Assembly: GCA_964528155.1 (NCBI GenBank)
Contig: CAZGRL010000004.1
Coordinates: forward strand, 37,400 to 101,399
Source of the DNA: G001797105 sp964528155
Lineage (GTDB): Bacteria > Chloroflexota > Anaerolineae > Anaerolineales > E44-bin32
Reading direction: 5' to 3'
DNA: 64,000 nucleotides
The first letter of the stretch is position 1; every line of letters starts with the position of its first letter. The notes below the pieces were generated by a model. It did no database searches. It saw nothing but the letters and a program-made list of their open reading frames with translations, and was not told the origin of the DNA. The position numbers were made by a program, and so were the translations under genes. Shown one piece after another: positions 1 through 7,951 of the stretch.

Positions 1-864
1 GTAGCTCTGACCGCCGGAGGCGTACTTGATCCGGGGGATATCGTTGAAAGTCAGAACGGCATGCACCCCAGGAAGCGAGCGCGCCCTGGAGGCATCGATC
101 TTCTTGATCCGGGCATGGGCGTCGGGGCTGGTCAGCAAGGCGCCGTACAACATGCCTTCCAGGCGGATGTCGTCGGTGAACACAGGACGCCCCCGCACCA
201 GTTTCTCCGCGTCGACCTTGGCCTCAGGCGCCCCGACGATGCGCGTGGTCTCCATGCCGGCCGGCGAGAACACCAGCGGGGGGAGCGCCCGGCGTGCGTC
301 GTCTCGCCGACAATACGAATCGGGCAGGTCGAATGACGTCCCATCCGCTGGGAGTAGTTTACGAATTGGGCCTACGGGTTCGGATGCCTCTCCCCGCAGA
401 GTTGCCGCAGCCCGAAGAACGGCCTCGACCGGCCGGACGTATCCCGTGCAGCGGCACAACACGTGCGCCAGGGCCTGCCGGACTTGCTTCTCCGTGGGGC
501 TCGGGTTCCGATCGAGCAGGGCTTTGGCGGCCAACACCTGCGCCGGGGTGCAGAAACCGCACTGAATCGCCCCTGTCTCTATAAAGGCCCTCTGGATCGG
601 ATGCGGCCCGGTGGGAGATGCCAGGCCCTCCACCGTCAGAACCTGAGCGCCGCCGGCTTCCTCCGCCCGGACCATGCAGCTCCGCACCGGTCTGCCGTTC
701 AACACGACCAGACAGACGCCGCATGCACCGTTGTCGCAGCCGCGTTTGACGCTGAGATAGGAAGCCCGGCGCAGGACGTCGAGCAAAGACTCGTCGGGGT
801 CTACCCGCAGCCGCCTTCTCTCGCCATTCACCGTAAGTGTGATCATTCTTCTCTTCAGGGACAT
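1..864 (-). CDS. Molybdenum hydroxylase (xanthine dehydrogenase family), [2Fe-2S] domain fused to start of Mo subunit; partial
   Basis: The gene runs off the left edge, so only its first 288 codons are visible. Residues about 7-80 form a plant-type [2Fe-2S] domain (KRGCDNGACGVC, then a Cys after NGRPVRS). Residues about 95-150 are the second [2Fe-2S] domain with QCGFCTP and CRCTGY. From about 190 the molybdopterin subunit begins (VDAEKLVRGRPVFTDDI, then LYGALLTSPDAHARI). Iron-sulfur and Mo domains on one chain, without an FAD domain between, resemble the selenium-dependent xanthine dehydrogenase type; the substrate cannot be read here. The start at 864 has GGAG six bases upstream; an internal ATG at 846 is possible. 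It is probably the last visible gene of the ECF-hydantoinase operon, 219 bases after the hydantoinase. Confidence 0.9.
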   Translation of the reverse strand, partial: MSLKRRMITLTVNGERRRLRVDPDESLLDVLRRASYLSVKRGCDNGACGVCLVVLNGRPVRSCMVRAEEAGGAQVLTVEGLASPTGPHPIQRAFIETGAIQCGFCTPAQVLAAKALLDRNPSPTEKQVRQALAHVLCRCTGYVRPVEAVLRAAATLRGEASEPVGPIRKLLPADGTSFDLPDSYCRRDDARRALPPLVFSPAGMETTRIVGAPEAKVDAEKLVRGRPVFTDDIRLEGMLYGALLTSPDAHARIKKIDASRARSLPGVHAVLTFNDIPRIKYASGGQSY

Positions 865-1083
865 GCCTACTCCATGCGTCGGGCGATCGATGCCCGGTCT
901 GGCAATTGCCTTCATTCATCATCGGTGATGAACGAGGCGGACCGGGCGCTGAAGGTTTTCCGTGGATCGCGGCTTCCCGCTCCTGCGGGGGCGGATCCAT
1001 CAGCATTGTCGGCGCTCGCATGCGCCTGTAGCCACGTTCTGCATGATCGACGAGATGGGCCAATTCTGCTGGGCCTGGACAAG

Positions 1084-2529
1084 TCAGGCACGTTTGAGAT
1101 ACCTCCCTCGCCCTTCCTTCCCCAGGAATTCACCGTCGCGCATAATCACCTCCCCCCGGCTGAGCACCGCGCGCGGCCAGCCTTTCACTCGAGATCCTTC
1201 GTAAAGTGTGTAGTCACAGTTCTGGTGCAGCGATTCGGCGGAGATGGTGACTTCTCGGTTGGGATCGAACAGCGCCAGGTCTGCGTCTGCGCCCGGAGCT
1301 ATTGTCCCTTTCTGTGGATAGAGCCTGTACAGCTTGGCGGCGGCGGTGCTGGTCAGGTTGACAAAGTCAGTGAGCGACAGCCGGCCCTCGTTCACGCCGA
1401 AGTGATAGACCAGCGGCATCCGGGTCTCGATGCCAGGCGCGTCACCCGGAATCTGGTTGAAGGGCGGCAGGCCCTCACACCACGGCGCTTCAGGCCCAGT
1501 CCGGATTGTGCCTTCCGGCAGACGGCGGAATTCCGGCGTGCGGCGCTGGCCGCGCTTCTGGGCCAGCGTGAAGGGGCAGTGGTCGGTCACCACGAAGTCG
1601 AGGCTGCCATCTCGCAAGCCGGCCCACATGGCCGCGAGGTCTGCCGGGGTGCGCAGGGGAGGGGCCATGCTGTACTTGGCCGGCTCCAAGCCGGGCTGGT
1701 CATAGAGGGCCTCCGCCAGCAGCAAGTGCTGGGTGCACACTTCGCCGGTGACGGGCAGGCCGCGCGGGCGAAAGCGCCGGATCGCCTCGAGACCCCGCGC
1801 TGCCGAGACGTGAACGATGTGCATTGATGTTCCGGTGATTTCGGCCATCGCCAGAGCGCGCTCGGTGGCCTCGGCCTCGCCCGCCGCCGGGCGGGTGTGC
1901 GGATGCCAGTGCGGCTCGATGTGCCCGGCGACTAGCCGCTGCACCAGCCGCATGATGACGTGGTGATCCTCGGCGTGCACGATGGCCAGGCCGGCGTACT
2001 CGGCCAGCGTCTCCAGCGCCAACAGCGTTTCCGGGTCCGTCAGGCGGATGCCCTCATAGGCCATATAAATCTTGAAGCTCGGCATCCCGGCGTCGATCAC
2101 CTGCCGGACCTCGGCCGAGCTGGCCTCGTTGGCCCGGTCAAAGCTCATGTGGAATCCGAAACCAATCACGGCCTGCGGCGAGGCCTGGGCGAGAGGCCCT
2201 TCGAAGGCCTGCATCCAGGTATTGCCCGGCCCGGCTTCCACGAAGTCAATGACCGTGGTGGTGCCGCCGCAGGCGGCCGCCACGGTACCGGTCAGCCAGT
2301 CATCGGAGGACACGACATGGTTCGGCCCCTGCGGATACTGCAGGTGAACGTGCGGGTCGACGCCGCTCGGGATCACAAGCAGGCCGCTCGCGTCGAGCGA
2401 CTCTTTGGCGGTCAGGCCATGTCCGACCGCGGCGATCTTGCCGCCCTTGATGGCGACGTCGGCCTGGACTCCATCGCTGGCGGTCACCACCACGCCGTTC
2501 TGGATGACCAAGTCGAACGGAAGGTCCAT
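1084..2529 (-). CDS. Dihydropyrimidinase / hydantoinase family amidohydrolase
   Basis: This 481-residue cyclic-amide hydrolase would open the ring of a dihydropyrimidine or hydantoin-like substrate in the cytoplasm. The binuclear metal ligands are visible: H60 and H62 (DPHVHL), the carboxylated lysine K153 (SFKIYMAY), H185 (VHAED), H240 (MHIVHVSA) and D316 (VVTDHCPF). Length matches the family (about 460-490). It starts 8 bases after EcfA1, so uptake and hydrolysis are probably co-expressed, and a molybdenum hydroxylase follows. Substrate preference is not decidable from the sequence; dihydropyrimidines, hydantoins and purine breakdown products are all plausible. Confidence 0.93.
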   Translation of the reverse strand: MDLPFDLVIQNGVVVTASDGVQADVAIKGGKIAAVGHGLTAKESLDASGLLVIPSGVDPHVHLQYPQGPNHVVSSDDWLTGTVAAACGGTTTVIDFVEAGPGNTWMQAFEGPLAQASPQAVIGFGFHMSFDRANEASSAEVRQVIDAGMPSFKIYMAYEGIRLTDPETLLALETLAEYAGLAIVHAEDHHVIMRLVQRLVAGHIEPHWHPHTRPAAGEAEATERALAMAEITGTSMHIVHVSAARGLEAIRRFRPRGLPVTGEVCTQHLLLAEALYDQPGLEPAKYSMAPPLRTPADLAAMWAGLRDGSLDFVVTDHCPFTLAQKRGQRRTPEFRRLPEGTIRTGPEAPWCEGLPPFNQIPGDAPGIETRMPLVYHFGVNEGRLSLTDFVNLTSTAAAKLYRLYPQKGTIAPGADADLALFDPNREVTISAESLHQNCDYTLYEGSRVKGWPRAVLSRGEVIMRDGEFLGKEGRGRYLKRA

Positions 2530-2537
2530 TGTTTCTC

Positions 2538-3374
2538 CTAAGCGACGAGTTCCTTGTACTGCCGCAGCATGTCATCAACCGTCAGGGTCCCCAGGTCGAA
2601 GCCGAGCCATCGGCAGTGTTGAGCCAGCTGCGTGATCTGGGGCGGCTCGATGAAGGTCTCGGCCAGCGTCTCGGGCTGGCTGAACACCACAGCCGTCGGG
2701 CCGTCGGCCAGTATTCTGCCGGACCCCATCGCCACGACGCGCCCGGCATATCGCGCAACGATCGGCATATCATGCGTGATGATGATGACGGTGTGGCCCT
2801 GAGCCTGGTTGAGGTCGGCCAGGAAGTCCATGATCTCCAGCGACTGCCGCGCGTCCTGGCCGGTGGTCGGCTCGTCCACGATGATCACCTTCGGCTGCAG
2901 CGCCAGGATGGAGGCAATCGCCACCCGCTGGCGCATTCCTTTGGTGAGGAAGAACGGGTGCTCGCCGAAGTACGCCTCGGGCAGGCCCACGACCCTGGCC
3001 GCCTCGGCCACGCGGGTCTTCACCTCGGACTCAGGCAGCCGGATGTTGCGCGGGCCGTAGGCGATCTCATCCCAGCAGTTGCTGTTGAAGAGTTGATGGT
3101 CCGGGTTCTGAAAGACGTAGCCCACCCGGCGCACCATCTGGTTGATGGAGGTCGTCTTCGAGTTCAAGCCGTCCACGATCACGTCGCCCGAGGTCGGCTT
3201 GAACAGGCCGTTGAGGCACTTGGAAAGGGTGGTCTTACCCGAGCCGTTCTGGCCGACGAAGGCGATAAACTCGCCCTGGTGGATATCCAGGTTGATGCCG
3301 CTCAGCGCTTCCGTGCCGTCCGGATAGCGGTAGCCTACCTTCACGACCTGGATGAAAGGTCTTTCCGCATTCAT
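2538..3374 (-). CDS. ecfA1: ECF transporter ATPase EcfA1 with degenerate signature motif
   Basis: This 278-residue ABC ATPase energises a group II-type ECF vitamin or nutrient importer. Walker A is at about 41-48 (GQNGSGKT), the Q-loop near 89, Walker B plus catalytic Glu at about 163-168 (VIIVDE) and the switch His in ITHD. The signature, normally LSGGQ, reads LTKGM at about 143-147, directly before the usual RQRVAIA. The partner EcfA2 keeps a normal signature, so the ATPase pair is probably asymmetric. It starts 4 bases after EcfA2 stops and 8 bases before the hydantoinase. Confidence 0.93.
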   Translation of the reverse strand: MNAERPFIQVVKVGYRYPDGTEALSGINLDIHQGEFIAFVGQNGSGKTTLSKCLNGLFKPTSGDVIVDGLNSKTTSINQMVRRVGYVFQNPDHQLFNSNCWDEIAYGPRNIRLPESEVKTRVAEAARVVGLPEAYFGEHPFFLTKGMRQRVAIASILALQPKVIIVDEPTTGQDARQSLEIMDFLADLNQAQGHTVIIITHDMPIVARYAGRVVAMGSGRILADGPTAVVFSQPETLAETFIEPPQITQLAQHCRWLGFDLGTLTVDDMLRQYKELVA

Positions 3375-3378
3375 GCCA

Positions 3379-4263
3379 TCACTCCCGACTTGAGGCCGAC
3401 CCGGGCTGCTTCAGGCGGGCGAACACTTCCGTCAGGCTGTCGGCGGCTTCATCGACCGTGAGGGGCAGCCGGCTGGCGTAGTAGCCTTCCTGCATTAGGC
3501 GGTGCATGAAGAGCATCGCGCCCGGCGGGTGGATGCCGTTTTCCAGCAGCAGGTCCATCTTTTCAAAGAACGCATGGGTCTTGTCATCCAGCAGTAGTTC
3601 GCCGTTCGACAGCAGGATCATACGGTCGGCTAGGGGCGCCAGGTTCTCCAGATTGTGTTCGATCACGATGATCGTGTTACGCTGCTCCTTCTTGAGTCTG
3701 ACCAGCACGTCGAACACGCGCTTGCGGCTGACCGGGTCGAGCATGGAGGTCGGCTCGTCCAGGAGCATCAGCCGGGGGGTCATCGCCAGCACCGCCGCCA
3801 GGGCCACCCGCTGCTTCTGGCCGCCGGAGATCTCGTAGGGCGGCTTGTCCAGCAGGTGGCCGAGCTCGGCCAGGTCGGTTACCCATTCCAACCTCTCGCG
3901 GATTTCGGGGACCGACAGCCCCAGGTTCTCCATACCGAAGACCAGTTCGTCCTCGACGGTCATGGCGGTGAACTGTGCCTCCGGGTCGGAGAAGACCACA
4001 CCCACCAGTTTCTGCAGAGCGCCGGCGGGGTAGGCTTCGACCTCCCTGCCCAGGATGTTGACCGCGCCCTGCTTGATGCCCCGGTACTGGCTGGGGATCA
4101 GGCCGTCGATCGAATAGGCGAGCGTCGTCTTGCCCGAGCCGTTCGGCCCGATGATTCCGACAAAGGCGCCCTCCTCGATCGTCAGGTTGATGCCATTCAG
4201 GGCCGGCCCCGGCGTGTATAGATAACGCCACGAGTAGTCCTGGATTTCGATAATGGGCGCCAA
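3379..4263 (-). CDS. ecfA2: ECF transporter ATPase EcfA2
   Basis: This 294-residue ABC ATPase is the second motor subunit of the ECF importer. Walker A GPNGSGKT lies near residue 37, the signature is ISGGQKQR, Walker B is LMLLDEP, and the switch His is in VIEHN. Unlike EcfA1 the signature is canonical. The C-terminal extension (about residues 230-294) is typical of EcfA proteins. It lies between EcfT (18 bases upstream) and EcfA1 (4 bases downstream), so it belongs to one transcription unit. Confidence 0.94.
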   Translation of the reverse strand: MAPIIEIQDYSWRYLYTPGPALNGINLTIEEGAFVGIIGPNGSGKTTLAYSIDGLIPSQYRGIKQGAVNILGREVEAYPAGALQKLVGVVFSDPEAQFTAMTVEDELVFGMENLGLSVPEIRERLEWVTDLAELGHLLDKPPYEISGGQKQRVALAAVLAMTPRLMLLDEPTSMLDPVSRKRVFDVLVRLKKEQRNTIIVIEHNLENLAPLADRMILLSNGELLLDDKTHAFFEKMDLLLENGIHPPGAMLFMHRLMQEGYYASRLPLTVDEAADSLTEVFARLKQPGSASSRE

Positions 4264-4281
4264 CTCAGCCTCCGGCCTGGC

Positions 4282-5142
4282 TCAATCCAGGGCAGCCTGG
4301 AGCCAGGCGATGAACCACGAACGATCGAGTTCGAAATAGCCAAAGCCGAAGCGCAGCACGAGCAGCGCGACAAACGCCAGGCCGATGGCCGCTGTCAGCA
4401 GCGCATCGGCCGGGCCAAACCGGTAATGAGTCAATACGTAGTCGGCTCGCTTAACCCGGCTGGCTTCCCCGGTGAAGGCGTAGCCGCGGGCGAGCAAGGC
4501 GTTGGCGAACTCCTCCGAGCGCCGCAGGGAAAGCGCGAACAGAGGGATCATGTACATCACGTACTGTCGGATCTTGTAGGGGATCGACTTGCCGGCAGTG
4601 TCGAAGCCGCGCGCCTGCTCGGCCTGGCGCACGATCTGAAAATCCTCCAGCACCATCCCGGCTGCCCGCAGCGCCATGGCAAATACATACGTGACCACAA
4701 ACGGGAGGCGGACGCTGCGCATGGCGACGATCACGTCGCGCTCGCGCGAGGTGCTCAGAAAAAAGACCATGGTGAAGATCATCGGCAGGATGCGAGCGTA
4801 GACGACCGAGGCATCGCGGATGCGCTCCCAGTAGATGTTGACGCCGACGATCCTTGCCACCAGCCTGAACTCAGGATGGACGCCCCCGAGCACCGTGTAG
4901 GACAGGAAAATGATCGATCCCATGGAGATCACCACGGGCACGTAGATACGCAACGTGCGCATGTCCACCCGACTGAACCACATGAGCCCCAGGACGAACA
5001 GCATCAGGGCCAAGTTCCATTCCGGCCCGGCGATGAACATCGGAAACAGGCTGACGACAAGCAGAAAGAACAGCTTCACAAATGGGTGGACCAAGTAGAT
5101 CGGCGATCGTTCGGGAACGTAACCGAGCAGCGTCTTGTTCAT
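4282..5142 (-). CDS. ecfT: ECF transporter transmembrane subunit EcfT
   Basis: This 286-residue membrane protein couples the ATPases to the S component. It shows the EcfT pattern of several N-terminal hydrophobic spans, then cytoplasmic coupling helices with Ala-Arg-Gly-type motifs (QARGFDT and LLARGYAF), then a last span near the C-terminus. The open frame extends to 5241, but the ATG at 5142 is preferred: it begins MNKTLLGYVPERSP, it has an AGGGA-like site upstream, and the extra 33 residues look non-coding. It lies between the S component (76 bases upstream) and EcfA2. Confidence 0.9.
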   Translation of the reverse strand: MNKTLLGYVPERSPIYLVHPFVKLFFLLVVSLFPMFIAGPEWNLALMLFVLGLMWFSRVDMRTLRIYVPVVISMGSIIFLSYTVLGGVHPEFRLVARIVGVNIYWERIRDASVVYARILPMIFTMVFFLSTSRERDVIVAMRSVRLPFVVTYVFAMALRAAGMVLEDFQIVRQAEQARGFDTAGKSIPYKIRQYVMYMIPLFALSLRRSEEFANALLARGYAFTGEASRVKRADYVLTHYRFGPADALLTAAIGLAFVALLVLRFGFGYFELDRSWFIAWLQAALD

Positions 5143-5218
5143 CGCGTCCCTGCCTGAGATGATGACGGAGGAGGCACTTTCCACCCCCTCCGTCCTCGCG
5201 GGATCGCTTCCACGCCGG

Positions 5219-5866
5219 CTAGGACCACCACCTCTTGACAAAGGATGGGGTCCGGATGACGACGCCGGACAGTGCCCTCAGGAGGATGAAGTTGAACACC
5301 AGTCCGGCGAGCACGTTCCCGCCGAACCAGCCCCAGATAAACAACGGGACCGACTCGGCGGTGAGTAGGCCGAAGCCCTTGAGCACGACGAGTGGCGACC
5401 ACAGGGCGCCAAAGGCGCTGGAGACGATCATGGCCGCCAGCAGGATCAGATAGTCGCGGCCCGATCTCAGGCGCGGGTCGGCCTTGAAGTAGCGGAAGGC
5501 CCAGGCTGGCAGCCACGCCTGCACGGCATTGGCCGGCACGTAGGCCAGTGAGATGTAGAACGGCGTGCCGGCGATGGCGTTTGAGAAGAACGGGAAGATC
5601 GCCCCGGCCAGCACGCCCCAGGCGCCGAACCAGATGGCACCGACCTGCTGGATGGCGATGCCCGTCCAGAAGAAGTTGACGCCAAAGCCCAGCGGGAAGC
5701 TGATGCTGCCGAATGCCCCGACCACGAAGCCGATGCCGATGAGCAGGGCCAGAATCACGATGTGGATCACGCCCACCGGCCGCCTTTCGCCCGCCTCGAC
5801 TGTCCAGATCTGCTGGGCGGTCATCTCCCCGGGGGCACTCGGTGCAGAGGGTGTCGGTGTAGCCAT
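5219..5866 (-). CDS. ECF transporter S component, substrate unknown
   Basis: This 215-residue hydrophobic protein has about six membrane spans and is the first gene of the operon, so it should be the substrate-binding subunit. The start at 5866 has a strong AAGGAGA site seven bases upstream; the longer frame to 5977 is not needed. The N-terminal 35 residues are polar and cytoplasmic. I do not recognise the S-family. The genes downstream (hydantoinase and molybdenum hydroxylase) suggest a cyclic amide, purine or pyrimidine, but that is inference from context only. Confidence 0.8.
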   Translation of the reverse strand: MATPTPSAPSAPGEMTAQQIWTVEAGERRPVGVIHIVILALLIGIGFVVGAFGSISFPLGFGVNFFWTGIAIQQVGAIWFGAWGVLAGAIFPFFSNAIAGTPFYISLAYVPANAVQAWLPAWAFRYFKADPRLRSGRDYLILLAAMIVSSAFGALWSPLVVLKGFGLLTAESVPLFIWGWFGGNVLAGLVFNFILLRALSGVVIRTPSFVKRWWS

Positions 5867-6026
5867 TGTTTGTCTCCTTCCTACACTTGCATTGGGATGT
5901 GCCGAAAATCGATGTAGTGCAATTCCACTTGAGAGATGATCATCTCCTGTGTGACGAACAGGGCGCGGATTGACCAACCAAGTTGACAGGCATAGCCCTT
6001 AAACGTGCGCATCGAAGCATTCCTCT

Positions 6027-6420
6027 TCATGAGGATGGAGCTCGTGCCTTTCCATGAATGGCCGCCTCCCGCTCTTCCGGCGGCAGGGCCATCCACTCGC
6101 ATACCCGTCGGTCGCCGCCTGCCACGAACCGGGTCGGGTCGTAGACGGGCAGGTTGAGCGCCGCTCGCTTGGTGTCGATGTGAGCGAGCGCCTTCGCAAA
6201 CATCTTCTCCGGGTCAGACTCGAACTCCAGACCGCCGCCCACCTGATTTCCCTATCATTCAACGATCAGTCGTGTGACTTCTTGGCTCGCACCCACCGGC
6301 GAGCTGAGGCCAAAGATCGTATGCACACCGGAAGCCACAACATTGGTGCCAATCGACAGCGCCTTCTCGCTCATCCACTCGGCTGCAAAAGCCGACGACC
6401 GGCAGATCGGTGATCTCATC
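6027..6420 (-). pseudogene. cooS: Remnant of the C-terminus of anaerobic carbon monoxide dehydrogenase (CooS)
   Basis: Reading leftward from 6420, one frame gives DEITDLPVVGF. A shift near 6390 leads into AAEWMSEKALSIGTNVVASG and then FGLSSPVGASQEVTRLIVE, which resemble the CooS C-terminal domain. Two adjacent stops (TGA TAG) follow, and the same frame continues with VGGGLEFESDPEKMFAKAL and HIDTKRAALNL, the end of CooS proteins, then a tail ending EREAAIHGK. Only the last 120-130 residues of a roughly 630-residue enzyme are present, with one frameshift and two stops, so it is not functional. It lies downstream of the Mrp gene. A short GTG-started ORF covers 6027-6242. Confidence 0.72.
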
Positions 6421-6464
6421 GCCCAGCCCACCTTGGCCACTTTCCGTCTCTGCACCAGCCGCGC

Positions 6465-7559
6465 CTAGTGCGCCCCGACCTTAGGCACCGGCGACGGGAA
6501 TAGTGGCGGATGAGCCGGGGATGCCTCGGCAGCGATGCGTTCCGCCAGCGAACTGAAGCAGGCGATGGGATACTCCTCAATCCGCCCCTGATCGCACAGC
6601 ATTGCGATCTCAGGATCCAGGGGCAACTTCCCCAGGAGCCGGATTCCCAGGGCGCGCGCAATGTCTTCGGCATGGCTCGGCCCAAAGATCTCGTGGTGCT
6701 TGCCCGTATCCGGACAGATAAAGTAGCTCATGTTCTCAATCAGCCCGAGGATGGGAACGCCCAGGTCAACCGCCATGTGTGCCGCCTTCTTCACGACCAT
6801 CCCCGCCAGATCCTGGGGAGAAGTCACCAGCACCACGCCGCTCTGCGGCAGGGACTGCATGACGGTCAGTGGCGCATCCGACGTGCCCGGAGGCAGGTCG
6901 ACGATCAGATAGTCCATCGCGCCCCACAACACATCTCCCCACAATTGCTGGATGGCACGGCCGACCACGGGACCGCGCCAGATGACGGCTTGCTCTTCGC
7001 TCTCGAGCAGGAGGTTGATGGACATGACACGGATGCCGCTTTTGGTCGGGGCCGGCACCAACGCTATAGGGCTCACCTCCATCTGTGGCCTTCCGGAGAA
7101 GAACATCTTGGGGATGCTTGGCCCGGTGATGTCGGCGTCCAACACGCCGACTTCATGACCGGCGCGGCGCAGACTGATCGCCAATAAAGCGCTTACCAAA
7201 GACTTCCCCACTCCGCCTTTTCCACTCATCACGGAGATGACATGCCGGACATCGTTCAGACGGGCCACGCTACCCGGTTGGGGCTCTTTTGGCCGCAGTC
7301 TTTGCTTGTCTTCGGCCGCCATCTGTGCGAATTCGATCGCCAGCTGAGTCGCTCCGCCCAGTGCCAGGATGGCCCTCTCCGCCTCCTCCCGGATACGCTC
7401 CTTGAGGGGGCAGGCCAGAGTCGTCAAGGCCAGGGTGATATTCACTCGGCCATTCTGAATCTCCACCTTTCGCACCATCCCCAGATCGACAAGGTCCCGT
7501 TTCAGCCCAGGGTCCTGCACTGTGCCGAGCGCCTGGTAGACCTGATTCTCAGACAGCAT
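6465..7559 (-). CDS. mrp: Mrp/NBP35-type iron-sulfur carrier ATPase with N-terminal DUF59 domain
   Basis: This 364-residue protein is predicted to bind and deliver Fe-S clusters to apoproteins. Residues about 5-80 form a DUF59/MIP18 domain with the conserved Cys in TLACP (C50). The P-loop domain follows with the deviant Walker A GKGGVGKS (113-120), then DADITGPSIPKMF, and DLPPGTSD. The usual CxxC near IENMSYF is reduced to a single Cys (FICPDTGKHHEIFG), as in some Mrp homologues. It is the last intact gene of a long operon, 60 bases after the stand-alone DUF59 gene. Confidence 0.93.
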   Translation of the reverse strand: MLSENQVYQALGTVQDPGLKRDLVDLGMVRKVEIQNGRVNITLALTTLACPLKERIREEAERAILALGGATQLAIEFAQMAAEDKQRLRPKEPQPGSVARLNDVRHVISVMSGKGGVGKSLVSALLAISLRRAGHEVGVLDADITGPSIPKMFFSGRPQMEVSPIALVPAPTKSGIRVMSINLLLESEEQAVIWRGPVVGRAIQQLWGDVLWGAMDYLIVDLPPGTSDAPLTVMQSLPQSGVVLVTSPQDLAGMVVKKAAHMAVDLGVPILGLIENMSYFICPDTGKHHEIFGPSHAEDIARALGIRLLGKLPLDPEIAMLCDQGRIEEYPIACFSSLAERIAAEASPAHPPLFPSPVPKVGAH

Positions 7560-7619
7560 GATCCCTATCCCTCGATTGTCTGCGATCTTCCTGACCGTCC
7601 TGCCCGCCGCGACCGGCGG

Positions 7620-7937
7620 TCACGCGCCGCCTGCCGTGTCGCGCAGGGCTTGTCGCAGAAGCGTCGTCAGCTCCTCCGATCTGATCCAACCCACGATCTG
7701 GAGATCCTGGTCGGTCACTCCCTGCACCTCGGCCACTGCCCGCTGCAGCTCAAGGGCCAGCGGCACGGCGATAGGGCACAGTGGAGACGATGGCCGAAAA
7801 CGGTATGACACGCGACCGCTCGCATCGATCGAGAGGTCTTCGATGAGCCGCATACGGACGACGTCCATGCCCGTCTCCGGGTCGATCACCAGCCTGAGCC
7901 GTTCCAGCACAGCCGCCCGCAGCTTTTCCGGATTCAC
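7620..7937 (-). CDS. MIP18/DUF59 family Fe-S assembly protein
   Basis: This small protein of about 105 residues (VNPEKLRAAVLERLRLVIDP, later SSPLCPIAVPLALELQRAV) matches the DUF59 fold of Fe-S cluster assembly factors, with a Cys in PLCP. A longer ATG start at 8024 would overlap the upstream gene by 73 bases. The GTG at 7937 is preferred because it has GGGAG just upstream, follows the neighbour's stop by 14 bases, and gives the family's usual N-terminus. It lies between a MinD-ferredoxin and Mrp. Confidence 0.82.
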   Translation of the reverse strand: MNPEKLRAAVLERLRLVIDPETGMDVVRMRLIEDLSIDASGRVSYRFRPSSPLCPIAVPLALELQRAVAEVQGVTDQDLQIVGWIRSEELTTLLRQALRDTAGGA

Positions 7938-7951
7938 CGAATCTCCCACGG

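Noticed and set aside
359..1063. Long ORF on the minus strand (234 aa) covering the [2Fe-2S] region
   Set aside because: It is a shifted shadow of the true frame, which carries the cysteine motifs and runs off the window edge. Only its start (about 950-1000) holds an interesting repeat.
463..1827. 454-residue ORF on the plus strand
   Set aside because: Antisense shadow of the molybdenum hydroxylase and hydantoinase genes; no recognised domain.
5982..5988. TTGACA-like -35 box on the plus strand
   Set aside because: No matching -10 hexamer at a suitable distance and no plus-strand gene follows.
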